64,000 nt of DNA from Limonium bicolor. Lineage: Eukaryota; Streptophyta; Magnoliopsida; Caryophyllales; Plumbaginaceae. The position numbers and the translations under genes were made by a program. The stretch covers positions 169,752,085-169,816,084 of the forward strand of contig CM041780.1 of assembly GCA_023374045.1 (NCBI GenBank), in the 5' to 3' direction. Every line of letters starts with the position of its first letter. Positions within the stretch are counted from its first letter, which is position 1. Under the pieces are notes generated by a model. That model ran no database searches. It was not told the DNA's origin and worked only from the letters and a program-made list of their open reading frames with translations. This document shows, piece after piece, positions 44,166 to 56,062 of the stretch.

Positions 44166-45189
44166 ACTTTAAACATAATTTAAACAAGCCTCTATATACC
44201 AATCCTGATGAGCTGAAAATCAGTTAGTTTGAATTAGAATTGCGGTTGTGAATTATGTTCATTGCTGGTATTGATTTGTGGTGCATCTTGCTCTGAATAA
44301 TCTCTGGAGTTACTTATGCACTGCTCCTTTGAGAAATTGCGGAAGATTGAGGAACTAAGATATTGAAAGCGTATAAATGTTTCTGCATGATTTTTGCTCG
44401 TATTTTGCCTTTGTATATTGCTGCTGCTATGGTTGGTTTGACCGCCACTTGTGCTCAGTTTTCTGAGCTTCTTTAAGCTCTGTTTATGACCTGGATTGTA
44501 TGCATCTTTTGATCTGATTTTTGCTGGTGTTTAAGTGTGTATACAGCAGTACATGGACCATGTTTGTGGTTCATTTTTTGCCTTTGTCACATAAACATAT
44601 CTGGTTGAACATATCTGGTTGAACTTGATTTTTTTGGGTTTTTGGTACATTACAAGTTGTTGTTTGTTGTTGAACTGTGGGCTGAGTATTGGGCTCTACT
44701 TGCTTTTGTAGACTTGGAAGTTAACGTTTTCATGAGGCTAGTGAAGTTAATGTGACAGGTGAGGTTAATGTTTCTTGATTTTGAAGTTTGTTTCTTGTCT
44801 AATATGTAGTTTTTTCTTCTATTGATGTAGTTATGTTTTGTTTTGCAGATTTTTGAAGTAGCTGGATGCATGGGACATGGAACTCTCAAAGGAAGATTTA
44901 TGTTTTTTGTGATCCAAATGTGAAAATGCAGGGTTGTCTTAGCAGTAAACTTGAATACTGTTTTTACTTTTCGTAGGACATGGGCTATGTATTCAAATTC
45001 TACTGAGAAACGTTCTATAGTCGCTTGTGGAAACGTTTGCTAGTTATGACTATTTTGGGAATGGTGTGACTGTGACTATGGATAAGACTATTGTATGTAG
45101 TACTTTATAAAATGTCACAAGTGTTTCAGCTACAAATGTAGTACTTGCTTATTATTCAGTTTATATGAGTATGTCTGTAAAAAAAATTC

Positions 45190-45674
45190 AGGTACAAAAT
45201 ATTTCGTAGGTTATATGAGATTAAAGATTCTGTAGGTGATAAGATTATTAGAGACGGAAGTTTCGTTGGTAATATATAATTTTAGGGTGAAAGATTTCGT
45301 AGGTGAAAATAAAATTTCGTAGGTAATAATGGTAACTGAGACAGAACAGTCCGTAGGTGATAACTTTAACTGAGACGGAGTATTCCGTTGCTGATAATAA
45401 TTTTCTGAGACGGAATGTTCCGTTGCTGATAATAATTTTCTGAGACGGAATGTTCTGTCAGTGATAACATTATTACCTACGGATATTTCCGTCTGTAAAA
45501 GTGCATACTATCACCGACGGAAATTATTTTCACAGACGGATTAGTATTACCGACCCGTTTATTACAGACGGAAATTTCCTACGGAATATTCCGTCTCTGA
45601 TTGTCATTACACACGGAATTTTAGCTTTTACATACGGAATATTCCGTCTGTGATACTACAGTTTTCTTGTAGTG
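45190..45674 (+). repeat. CACTA right terminal and subterminal repeats
   Basis: Repeated gagacggaa-ttccgt-ggtgataa words ending in the inverted terminal repeat; collinear with 19460-19991 and, inverted, 16213-16740. Confidence 0.78.
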
Positions 45675-46867
45675 TTCATTTCTTCACTGACGGTAAATTT
45701 TGCAATCAACTGGTGAACGAGGGTGCTCGTCGGGAAAACTGTGTCTCGACCCAGAAGAACAATGATCGATGGCAAGCTCTAGCCTCGTTTCCAGAAATTT
45801 TTGTCATCCTTAACTTGTTTTTGTCTTCTCCACGGGCAATAGTCATCATCTCGGTGCTGGTATATTATTCTAACCAAAGCTGGTCTTCACGTAGTTTCAT
45901 TCAAACCATGTCTGTGTGCTAAATAAATCATGTTGCGCCTTCAGAACTTTGTCATATTAGCTAAATTTCGGTTACACAAACTTCCTATCTGTTAATGGCT
46001 ACTCTACTTGTACGCACATGTATTTCTTTTCTTTTTACTGCAAAAATGGCTTCCTGCGCTTGCAATTCAATTGAAAATAAAATTGGCAGCTTATCTTAAT
46101 TCTGAGATCATGTGCTCGAAACCGGTTAATTGATCATGCTTAAAGATACTCCGGCTTGTCTCAACTCCTCTGCGTCTTCGTCTTGTTGTGCGCCATTTAG
46201 CTAGGTGGAAATTGGGAGTCAGCAATTAAATCCATGAGATAATTAATAGAATGAAATAAAATGGCGGTTTGATTAATGTTGATATTAGCAATGTTATGTT
46301 TTAAACCCTCCGTTTAGTTTAGAATTTTCAATAACATTAAAACAGAAGGGATCTCATGGAACTTGGCCATTAATTTGTTATGTTGTGTTCATCAGTTTGA
46401 TTTGGTATTCCCCCTGAGTTGTTTGATTCATTCTTCATGTATTTACTGTTTTACCTCTCTCTCTCTCTCTCTTTGTAATTTATCATTTTAACCCTATTAT
46501 TGTTTGCTATGCCTTAGTTAATACACCCTTAGGGTCTTTCAAAACTAACAGAGAAGTTTTGGATGTATTATCGCTCCACACCTAACGGGTCTCTCATTCG
46601 TTTTGTGGGGCAATAATCTCCTATAACTTCAGAAAACACTCAAACCACCAGTATATGTATGTAAGAACAAAAACTTCAAAAAACAAGCCCTTAAGGCTAT
46701 TTTAGGAGGGTTTAGGATGCGAAACCACCCCATGCCTAGCGGGTCTCTCATTCGTTTTATGCGGGTGGAATCCTCCTTTGCCTTCAACACACCCCTAATC
46801 AAGAGTTAATAAACCGATCAATAAATTGATCCATCTCACTTGTTAATATCTCACAATCTTGCCAAAA

Positions 46868-48012
46868 ACCGAGGCCCAAATCAGGCCAACAAGCCAAAAA
46901 ACCACTTCAAGTCCACAAATAAAAAAGCCGAATTCCCACACTAGGTGCATCAGCCCAAATCAAGAAGGCCAAATCAGCCCAAGATCAATAAGGCCCAAAT
47001 CAGGCCCAAAATTTAGAAGCACAATTCCCGCACTTGGCCCAAGATTAATAAGGCCCATTTAAGCCCATTCTCAAACAAGACCCATAGTCAAGCCCAGTCA
47101 ATCCAAATCAGCCCGAAATTCAACTCGGCCATTAAATCTCAATCGGTCCAAAAGGCCAACTCGGTCCAAAAACCAATCCAAAGCCCAATTCGGCCCACAA
47201 CCCAATCACCCCAAGGCCCCGAATTCAATTCCAATCGGCCCAAAAGCCCAATTCAACCCACAGCCGAATCACCCCAAGGCCCAAAAGTCCAATCCAGTCC
47301 AACTTTGACCCCTAACTTTGACCTCCAACTTTGACTTGGTCCAACTTTGACCAACCTGAATTTTGACCTTGACCCAGCTTTGACTAGCCTAAGTTTGACC
47401 AAGCCTAAGTTTGAACAAGCCCAATCTTGACCAAGCCAACTTTGACTCGACCTAACTTTGAGCTAGCTCGTTTTCCAATCCCGACCCAAATTCAATTCAA
47501 ACCCAATTCAATCCAATCCAATGCATTCCAATTCAATTCCAAAATCAATTCAATTTCCAGTTCAAATCCAAATCAACTCATTTCCAAATCAAATCCAATT
47601 CCAATTCAATCTCAATTTAATTCCAAACTCATTCAAATTCAATTCAATTCCAAATTCATTTCAATTCAATTTAAGTTCAATTCAAATTCGATTCAAATTC
47701 ATTCATTTCAATTCCGATTCAGTGAAAGTTCATTAATCCCAATTCAATCTCCATTTCAATTCAATTTCCAATTCAAATCAAAATTCATTCAACTTCGATT
47801 TCAATTAACTTCAATTCCATTTGAATTTCTCCTACACTCTAATTGTCTCACAAACCTGAGCGTCTTACAGACTTTGTCATCCCAATGATTCGATTGTCTC
47901 ACAGACTTGAGCGTCTCACAGACCCGAGCGTCTCACATACCCGAGCGTCTCATAGACTTCGACATCCCAAGGGTTCAAACGTCTCACAGACCCGAGCGTC
48001 TCACAGACTAGC
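46868..48012 (+). repeat. Four stacked simple arrays in the LTR
   Basis: In order: ggcccaa-type repeats (46868-47300); aactttgacc repeats (47300-47465); a ttcaa/ttccaa tract with a largely 5-base rhythm (47485-47830); and gtctcacagac-(c/t)(c/t)gagc repeats of 16-18 bp (47845-48012). The same set is at 59240-60380 in the 3' LTR. Long frames reading through the ttcaa tract are artefacts. Confidence 0.8.
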
Positions 48013-48120
48013 ATCCCAAACCTGAAACTTCTCGAAACTCTAAACCCTTTCAAATATCAAACACCTCAAATATCTTCAAACTCCATAAACATCAAATCTT
48101 CCAAAACCCAATAATCGTGA

Positions 48121-48183
48121 ACTACGTAAGGTCTGATCTCAATGGGGAGTTGAGTACGTAGACAGCCCATCTAGGGTGCGACC
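48121..48183 (+). other. Conserved LTR motif with hairpin potential
   Basis: ctacgtaaggtctgatctcaa followed, after a short loop, by ttgagtacgtag, then acagcccatctagggtgcgacc. The outer ctacgta/tacgtag and inner ctcaa/ttgag can pair. Also present at 60493-60555 (3' LTR) and, diverged, at 54073-54135 in the interior. Confidence 0.6.
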
Positions 48184-48928
48184 CCATTCCAATAAAAAAA
48201 CCTCTTTCCCACTATAAGGTGACACTCATACCTCTCAAAGCACTCAAACCCTCTTCGGCTCCCACAAACTTCTAGCCATCAGACTCTATGCCGTGTCTAT
48301 TCACTCAACCCCCGGTTTTCCTAAACCTTCATTCTATACTCCTCCAAATTCACTGATTCTTCATCTTGACGCAAGCTTGGCAGAAAATCTCGCTTCATCC
48401 ACTCTTTTCGTCCTAATCCTATCCTTGGATTTTAAATGAATCTCTTTAATAAGGTTTTAAAAGAAGACAATCCCGACAATTGGAGACCGAGGTTTCCTCG
48501 GGCACCAATCCGAAGTCGTGGTCGTTGCCACTTCTAAGGGGTGTAACCTAGTGCGAACCCACACAGACTCTCTAGTATAATCAGATAAGTCCTATCCATA
48601 GACAACAAATCATCAGAGTCAATTAACGGTTCTTAGAACCCGATCTTCCTTTCTAGTTATCATAGGTTAAACTAGGTGGCAACTCTAGTCACATTCCGCT
48701 TAATAGAGGCATAAGTCCGCGTGGAGCCCATTGAGAGCGGGTGTAGTGCTCACTAGCATTCCCCTTAAGCTTTCTGGGAAAGACGGGCGATAAAGTAGGT
48801 ATTTGAGGGCTACCAGTATAACGGGTTTTTACCCTCTACAGAATGGCATTTTTTTAGGATATAGGCTTCTCAGTCAGACCATACTTAGATAGACCCCCCC
48901 TCATACCGAAAAATCACCCTCCACAGAA

Positions 48929-48945
48929 TGGCGACTCTACTGGGG
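48929..48945 (+). other. Primer-binding site of the Tat/Ogre-like element
   Basis: TGGCGACTCTACTGGGG, three bases after the 5' LTR; starts TGG as the complement of a tRNA CCA end. Similar sites in Ogre elements are assigned to tRNA-Arg; the exact tRNA is not verified here. Confidence 0.65.
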
Positions 48946-51900
48946 GAAAACTTGAGTATGTTTTTCTCAAACTCAAGGAAGACTGAACTCCAATCAAATT
49001 GTCGGGATTTCCCCACTTCTTTTTAATCTTCAAGAGATTCACTTCAAGCCATTAGGATTATTCTATTCCACACTCAGAGTGTGTATCTGATGAGGACAAC
49101 TAGGACATATTAGATCCTCAACAAACATGACAACAATTGGGTTAATAATTAGCTCACGATTAGAAAGAGACACTTAAGACTGAATGAAGCTAACTTCCCT
49201 TTAGGTTAACAAACAACCAATTTGGAATCACAACTCTCAAGACAAAACTCTTAGTAATTAGGTTGGTGCTAACTTCTCTGCTTTATTTACATGTTGTTTG
49301 ATTGTGGGGTGCATGGGGTAGGTAGCTCAGGACATGCATTCCTCTATGTCACCCGTTTTATCCACGATGTCACGGGATCCCCAACCGGTCCACGGTTGAT
49401 TCCCTATGAGCTGGGCCACTCTCTCAGTGAACAAACCCACGAGGCAGTATGGTCTCTGACTAACGCTTTGAAGCTCATGATCCAAAAATATCCTCCATTA
49501 CCCGAGTCTAAGCCAGCATATAGCGAGCCATGAGCCTTCAGTGTCCAGCTGCCTTATCCGGTGTCTAAGATGGGCTTATGGGTAGTCACCCCCTTGAATG
49601 TCGCCTGTCTGACCACCCTTTGCCTCACCCTGAAGATTGCATGGGCTCAGTTCTCCATAATTCCTCTGCACCACGGGTGTCTTTAAAGCCCAATGTCGCG
49701 CTACAAATTCATAGAGGATCCCGTATTTACGGATACCCATACATGATATAGCGTAGTTAGTGAATAATTTGGACTTTAAACACACCTTATCGTGCAGACA
49801 AGGGGAGACCTGTTCCCATGCAGTACTTCCCCGAGTTTCCCGAAAAGTGAGCGTGTTGTCGGATCATCACTGGCCGTGGCGTATGTTTCCTTATCATCTC
49901 GGGTGTCCTGACCTTTCGAACTTAAGCACTCCGGACTTTCTTGATAACGTGCCCTACAAAGGCATAGCAGAGAAAAACCCCGAGAGATGATAGTGAAAGG
50001 ATGACGGTTCCCCCGGTGAGACGAAATCATAATTGACCTGGAAAGTGATTATCCCAACATTAACACTTACAACTCCACATCAAACACAGCCACGATTTAC
50101 TTTATGCTATACCTGTGTGCAAACCACTTTCTTAAACCAATCTGTTTTGGGTTCTGCAAAATGTTTGGAATTCTCTTTTGCACATTTCTTAAAGTTGTTT
50201 TACGAGCTCGTTTAATTTTGAATCTAACCTAAATTTTACTCATAAACATTTGCGGTTTTAAACCTGCCACTTCATGACTTCATCTTTAAAATGTTATTTC
50301 CAAACGAATTTCAAACAACATTCTTCACCAACATTATTTCAAGTTAGTTTTCAAAAAACAATTTTCAAAGTTGATTTTCACAAATGTATTTCGAAATAAA
50401 TGATTTAGTCCCCATGTCGTGACCCGCTATTTTTGAAGTTCTGCCCACCTTCAAGAGCAGCGGTCATTACCGTGGAGTGTACTAGTCATTTTGTGCTTTC
50501 ACAAAAGTGGTGGATTTTCACATAAGATTTAGTGCTTGATCATTCACTTTTCCTTTCTCAAAATATCCCCCATTCCTCTCGTCGGAGCAAGTGAAGCAGC
50601 ATGAAGATCGACTACGCGGATCGAGCTGAAGGCTGGAAGCGCTCCAACCCGTGGAGCAAGCCGCGTGACATGAAGACTGTCACCAACAGTTTAATTACAA
50701 AATCAGAGGTGTACCAACCCGGGTCAAGCGACATGAATATTAGGAACACCTGTTCGAGTTCAAACTGTTGAAAATCGGAAGAACACCAACCCGTTCTGTT
50801 TGATCATAATACTGCCCCATTATAGGAGCCTGGAAACGAATGAGCAGCCGGTCAAGAGTCCGAAGACGAAGAGTAGCCGGTCAAGAGGCAACCAGGAGCC
50901 CGAGCGTAAGCAGTCATTCAGAAGCTCGAAGACGAAGCAGAAGAATTCGGGAGAAGTTTTTAAGCTCAAACTCCCCCATTTAATGACTTTTAGAATTAAT
51001 GTATAGGTTTTCCCCTAGCATTCTTTTCTCTCTTGTCAATTTCTGAATAGACATAGTGTATAGGTTATACATTTCCTTTGAATTCATTTAGATCATTGTG
51101 TATAGGGTTTCCCCACTCCCTATTTTATTTGCGAATGACCAAGCATCGAAATTCATACTAAATCCACCACTTTGGAAACACGTTTTTTTCATAACTGTTT
51201 TTCTAAAATGTAGCTTCTTTTGGAAACGAGCTAATAAAACAACCAAAAAACAAAAGCATGCAACACATTCATGGCAAAAAGGAAAAGAGTTGCATGCATT
51301 CTCATTCAGTTCAAATTCATTAATCATGCATGAATCACGCTCATCCCAGGAAAATGCATAATCACATGTTACACTTCCAACACACCTCACATGAGCATTC
51401 ATCCCATTTTTCAAGCATGCTAACATTTGTCAGATTATTCTTTCTACAGTGATGGTCGTGTTTGCAGGCGAATAACTGTCTTTGCCTATGAGTGGCGACA
51501 TGATCTTCAAAGTGATACCAAGAAATACCGGGCATTCAAGCTTTTTTCTCATTCAGCATACCATGTACATAGAGACCAACAACCACAAAAAAGCATACAC
51601 AAAAAAAATCCCAAAAAAAGCATACATCCAAAAATCCAATAAATCACACATCCAAAAAATCTAAAAAAATCATACATCCAAAAATTCAAAAAAAATCATA
51701 CCTTCAAAAATCCCAAAAAATGCAGCCCATGTCATATCAGTGGGTCACCATGCGGGAGTTGTCACTCCCTAAAAGTCCCAAGATCTAGGAGCCAATCACC
51801 AACCTGACCTCACTCGAGAATTACTTCTTCGACAACAACCCCGACAAGTTGACCACCTTTAGGGCCAACGATGATGGGATGAGCTTCATGAACTGCGAGC

Positions 51901-52580
51901 TGAATTCGACTCACGCGAGACTAGTCATAACCTTACCACTCATGCATTGCATCGAAAAACAAAATATACGCAAAAAAAACATTTAATCAACCATTTCCAT
52001 TCACCATTTTCAGCATTTCATGCATCCTATATGTAGTAATTCCATATTACCACAATACATCGCATGGTAGATAATCGCATTTGTATACTCCCATATCGAA
52101 ATGACATCTTTGGGAAAATCGTGAGAGATTGATTGAGCAGAATGCGTGAACCACTAAACTCCCGACCTGTAAATTCACGCAAGGGTCTAATCAAAATCAG
52201 CACCACAGACCAAGTGAGTAGTATGTAAAGAGCGGTATTTTTCATTGAATTCTAAATGAGGATATTGGACAATCCACCGAGCGATGAGGGCAGATAGAGT
52301 GAGTCCATAGAGGTAAAACCATGAGCGACTTGTGTATTCCTTCAACACATGGAGAGGCACAATTCATAGCGAGATCAATGTCGATAAACAGGATACGAAC
52401 TGTGATTCATGCAAAGATCTGAGAATAGTAAGAAAACAATCATTGACTAATGAGAATGACGAGGCGCTTAGGAATAAAAACCTCCACAAAACCAAAAAAG
52501 CTTTAACTGCCCTGTTCATAATCCTTTAGTGAGCCCTGCTGAGCCTTTCATGAAAAACTCCTTCTTCAAAAAAAGAAACT
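48946..52580 (+). other. Interior of the Tat/Ogre-like element, first half, no recognisable genes
   Basis: Only ORFs under about 115 codons on either strand, none resembling retrotransposon domains. The plus-strand 49291-49533 (80 codons) is the cleanest but is unknown to me. Small repeats: gaagacgaag-agccggtcaag at 50840-50940 and catacatccaaaaaa at 51590-51720. This segment sits where gag and pol would be expected. Confidence 0.5.
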
Positions 52581-52587
52581 CCACAAC

Positions 52588-52929
52588 ATGCCACCCTACA
52601 TATACACACTTGCCCCTGCAATAGAGGATCTCAAAGGATCCGGAGCCATGACCCCTCCCACCATCTTTCACAAAAAACAACAAATGAAATGTTCGAAGAA
52701 ACCAATGAGTCAATGCAACTCCAAAGCCAAACACCAAAAAGAACACCAAAAATGTTTGAGAAGATCAATGAGTCAATGCAACTCCAAAGCTGAAAGCCAA
52801 AATACAAAGCAAAGGACGCTTGAGAAAATCGATGAACCAAATGCAATTTCAAAAACAAAAGAAGAAGAAAGTGAAAACCGTACACCAAAAGAGGCAAAAA
52901 TGAGGAAACCAAGTCCAAAGGACCAATGA
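52588..52929 (+). other. 113-codon ORF made of about 60-bp repeats, function unknown
   Basis: Lys/Gln/Ser-rich with an internal repeat: KPMSQCNSKAKHQKE, then RSMSQCNSKAESQN, then KIDEPNAISKTKEE. The DNA unit is about 60 bp, and roughly three units are visible from 52695 to 52870. No known domain. It may be a chance frame through repeats in a non-coding interior. Confidence 0.3.
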
Positions 52930-53699
52930 TGTTCCATATAGATCGACAAAGGGTCTCAAAACCCGTCTAATCATTCCACTCATGGCAAAGGCAAAACATA
53001 TCCTCTATTGCACAGAAGCTCCACCACTTCCAAACGAATCCTCCAGTCCCATGTGACATACATCATACCTCTCAGCCCCGTTATAACCCAATAAAAGACC
53101 TCTGACTCGTTAGTTGATGAGCGTTAACTGAAAGTATCGAATCTGAAACATGAATCATAAGCTTCATACTTGTTATCAACATGTCCCGTCTTTCCAAAGG
53201 GACCATGAGCGAATGAGTGTGACCTTATCTCACAAGGTCTTCAGAGTGCGAGTGACTCTTTGATTAAAAAACCACACATAAACAGCCTACCCCGTTGCAG
53301 GTGAGGAATTTGTAAGGATCGGAAAGTCCAGAACCTCGAAAGAAATTCTAAGGAAAATACTGCTCCGAGCATCGAGAGCATCATCGCCCCATTAGCACAC
53401 ACAACCACACTCACAATCGATTGACCCATATCCCTCCGTGAGAGGAAGGTGATTCACGCATTCCAGTTGAACAATCACAAAAGATCGAACCAAAGATGTC
53501 TTATATTCGTAAACCTCACATTAATAAAGATACGGCCATACCTTCTATCCAAAAATTGCATATGCATTTTGCATCGTACCTAGCATTTAATCTGCATGCA
53601 ACATAACTAGTTCATCATCGCATCCGACTGGTAAGAAACTCTGCCCAGTCACACTGAAAGTCGACTTCAGTTGCAGTTGTTGAAGCGTAAATTTTGATC

Positions 53700-54500
53700 A
53701 AAAGATGTCAACTAGAGCCATCCCTGGCCATCATCAACCTATATTGAACCATCTTGGAGCCATCCCAGGCTACCCTGAGCTGCATCGAACCATTTCTTAG
53801 CCATCCCAGGCTATATTTGGGCTGCATTGAACCATTTTGGAGCCACCCGGAGCTATGTGTAGACCATTCCGGAGCCAACCACTGCTATACTCGGGCCTCA
53901 TCGACACCACTCCCAAAGCCAAGCTGGAGCCATAGGGGAGCCATCCTCAAATATTGAGACCATCTCCAGAGCTACACAGGAGCCATCCTAACAGTTTGAG
54001 AGCAACACGAGAGCCACCTCAAATCCCTGTCGGAGCCAATTTGTCACCAAGACCTTGCTCACAAAGGATCGAACTACGCATGGTCTGATCTCAATACAAA
54101 ATTGAGTACGTAGGCAGCCCGCCCAGGGTGCGACCACCTCATAGGCGAAAATTCTCCTTTTTTTCTAGTTATCACCAACGGAGCCATCCCAAAAGATCAT
54201 TCGCCCACAATAAAGTTCACATCAAAACCTCATCAAAACCACAATAAACCCATCATCAGAGCCACCAAACCACCCTATAAAATTTCAAGGCAAATCAAAG
54301 CCCATCAAACTGTCACAAAATCACCAACCATGTCAAACCCACCAACCACGCCGAGACCAGTGGTCACACCGGAGCCATTAGTGTATACCGAGCCATCAGT
54401 GCATACCGGAGCCATCAATGCATACTGGAGCCATCTCAGATCCTTGAAGCCATGCCGGAGCCACCGGAGCCATCCTGAAGTTTTGATGTAAGTCTAGAGC
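53700..54500 (+). repeat. Irregular gagccatc repeat region
   Basis: The words ggagccatcc, gagccat and gagccacc recur more than 25 times at uneven spacing, some within units of about 55-60 bp (accattttggagccac...). One copy of the LTR hairpin motif lies inside at 54073-54135. No coding function seen. Confidence 0.6.
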
Positions 54501-54625
54501 CATCTGCTCACACAAAAACCTACACCCACAAACAGGGAGTTTGATTCAATTAATACATTTGTTAAACATCTCACATCGCATATACCCACAAAATTTGTTT
54601 ACTATCTAATGCATCTTCACACCCG

Positions 54626-55743
54626 CTAGGCAGCTATTGCGCTACTAGTGCGGTCACATTTTCGTTTCACACCCGCTAGGCAGCTATTGCGCTACTAGTA
54701 CGGTTGCACTTTCGTTTTACACCCGCTAGGCAGCTATTGCGCTACTAGTGCGATCACTTTTTCATTTTACACCCGCTAGGCAGCTATTGCTCTACTAATG
54801 TGGTCGCACTTTTGTTTTACACCCGCTAGACAGTTATTGCGCTACTAGTGCGGTCGTATTTTCGTTTCACACTCGCTAGGCAGCTATTGCGCTACTAGTG
54901 CGGTCACACTTTTGTTTTACACCCGCTAGGCAGCTATTGCGCTACTAGTGCGGTCGTTTTTTCGTTTTACACCCGCTAGGCGGCTATTGCGCTACTAGTG
55001 CGGTCGCTTTTTCATTTTACACACCCGCTAGGCAGCTATTGCGCTACTAGTGCGGTCGCACTTTTGTTTTACACCCACTTGGCAGCTATTGCGCTACTAG
55101 TGCGGTCACTTTTTCATTTTACACCCGCTAGGTAGCTATTGCGCTACTAGTGCGGTCGTTTTTTCGTTTTACACCCGCTAGGCAGCTATTGCGCTACTAG
55201 TGCGGGCGCACTTTTGTTTTACACCCGCTAGGCAGCTATTGCGCTACTAGTGCGGTCACTTTTTCATTTTACACCCGCTAGGCAGCTATTGCGCTACTAG
55301 TGCAGTCACTTTTTCGTTTTACACCCGCTAGGCAGCTATTGCACTACTAGTGCGGTCGCACTTTTGTTTTACACCCGCTAGGCCGCTATTACGCTACTAG
55401 TGCGAGATCGTTCATTTCATAACCCGCTAGGCAGCTATTACGCTACTAGTGCGGTCCCGCCTTTTTTTCCTCCACTAGGCAGCTATTACGCTACTAGTGT
55501 GAGATCGTTCAATTCATAACCCGCTAGGCAACTATTACGCTACTAGTGCGAGATCGTTCATTTCATAACCCGCTAGGCAGCTATTACGCTACTAGCGCAG
55601 TCCAGTCTTTTTTCCTCCACTAGGCAGCTATTACGCTACTAGTGCGGTCCCCGCAATTTTTCCTTCAGGCAGCTATTACGCTACTAGTGCAAGATCGTTT
55701 CACATCCACCCGCTAGGCAGCTATTACGCTGCTAGTACGGTAC
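54626..55743 (+). repeat. Satellite-like tandem array, about 23 copies of a 50-bp unit
   Basis: The unit has a constant core cccgctaggcagctattgcg then ctactagtgcggtc, and a variable T-rich linker. In the first 15 copies the linkers are mainly of three kinds (gcacttttgttttac, actttttcattttac, gttttttcgttttac). In the last eight copies the core changes to ctattacgctactag and linkers alternate between gagatcgttcatttcata and c(c/t)-ttttttcctcc types. It lies 320 bases before the 3' LTR, where Tat-lineage elements are known to carry tandem repeats. Confidence 0.93.
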
Positions 55744-56062
55744 ACAATCAAAAGTATTATAGCCTCGTCATAAGTCCTATAGCTAGATGTCAAGAGGTCT
55801 AGTTGAGGCTCTCCTAAGTCCTCGTACTTTCAGTTGCATTCTAGGCTCGTCATAAGTCCTAGGTTTGGATGTCAAGAGGTCCAGTTGAGGCTCGTAATAA
55901 TTCCACGTGCATTCAGTTATCATATCATCTCTCGCCGCATTCATACATTATCTTCCTCGCGGTCGCATCCTCATGCACCACAAAGCCGTAGTGAGAATTT
56001 TTGGTGCCCCGACAACCTTGATCCAATTCTGCAAAGGTTTGCAAAATTGAATCAAGGGGAGC
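55744..56062 (+). other. Segment before the 3' LTR, with a short duplication and polypurine tract
   Basis: Two copies of about 70 bp (ctcgtcataagtcctag-t-gatgtcaagaggtc, starting near 55765 and 55847). Just before the LTR, aatcaaggggagc (56049-56061) is a plausible, short polypurine tract. The phrase gagaatttttggtg (55993-56006) is the complement of the LTR start. Confidence 0.5.

Larger units (their letters stand above)
40976..45674 (+). mobile_element. CACTA (En/Spm) transposon, 4.7 kb, with transposase remnant
   Basis: Starts CACTACAAGAAAACTGTAG and ends with the exact complement of CACTACAAGAAAACTGTAG. The TSD ttc is at 40973-40975 and 45675-45677. The unoccupied site is preserved in the 3' LTR at 58054-58064, where ttc occurs once. 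Subterminal words cctacggaa/ttccgtctg crowd both ends. It encodes only an N-terminal transposase-associated gene (43430-44165) and lacks the catalytic transposase, so it is non-autonomous. It shares family with 16213-33104. Confidence 0.93.
38980..48925 (+). repeat. 5' LTR of the Tat/Ogre-like element, interrupted by a CACTA
   Basis: Starts TGTAGACACCAAAAATTC and ends ACCCTCCACA; net about 5.24 kb after removing 40976-45674 and one ttc. Collinear and highly similar to 56063-61295. It holds in order an AT-rich segment with a TTA run (39296-39315), a TATA-like box, the 60-bp minisatellite, a CT microsatellite (46457-46483), four simple arrays and a conserved hairpin motif. Confidence 0.85.

Noticed and set aside
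47427..47888. 153-codon ORF rich in Gln, Phe, Ser and Asn
   Set aside because: It is a translation of the ttcaa/ttccaa simple array; all frames in this tract look alike.
49291..49533. 80-codon ORF in the Tat/Ogre-like interior
   Set aside because: Readable but without any motif I recognise; not enough to call a gene.
54626..55743. CRISPR-like spacing of conserved cores and variable linkers
   Set aside because: Plant nuclear context, no cas genes, linkers fall into a few recurring types and the core itself drifts; this is a tandem satellite.
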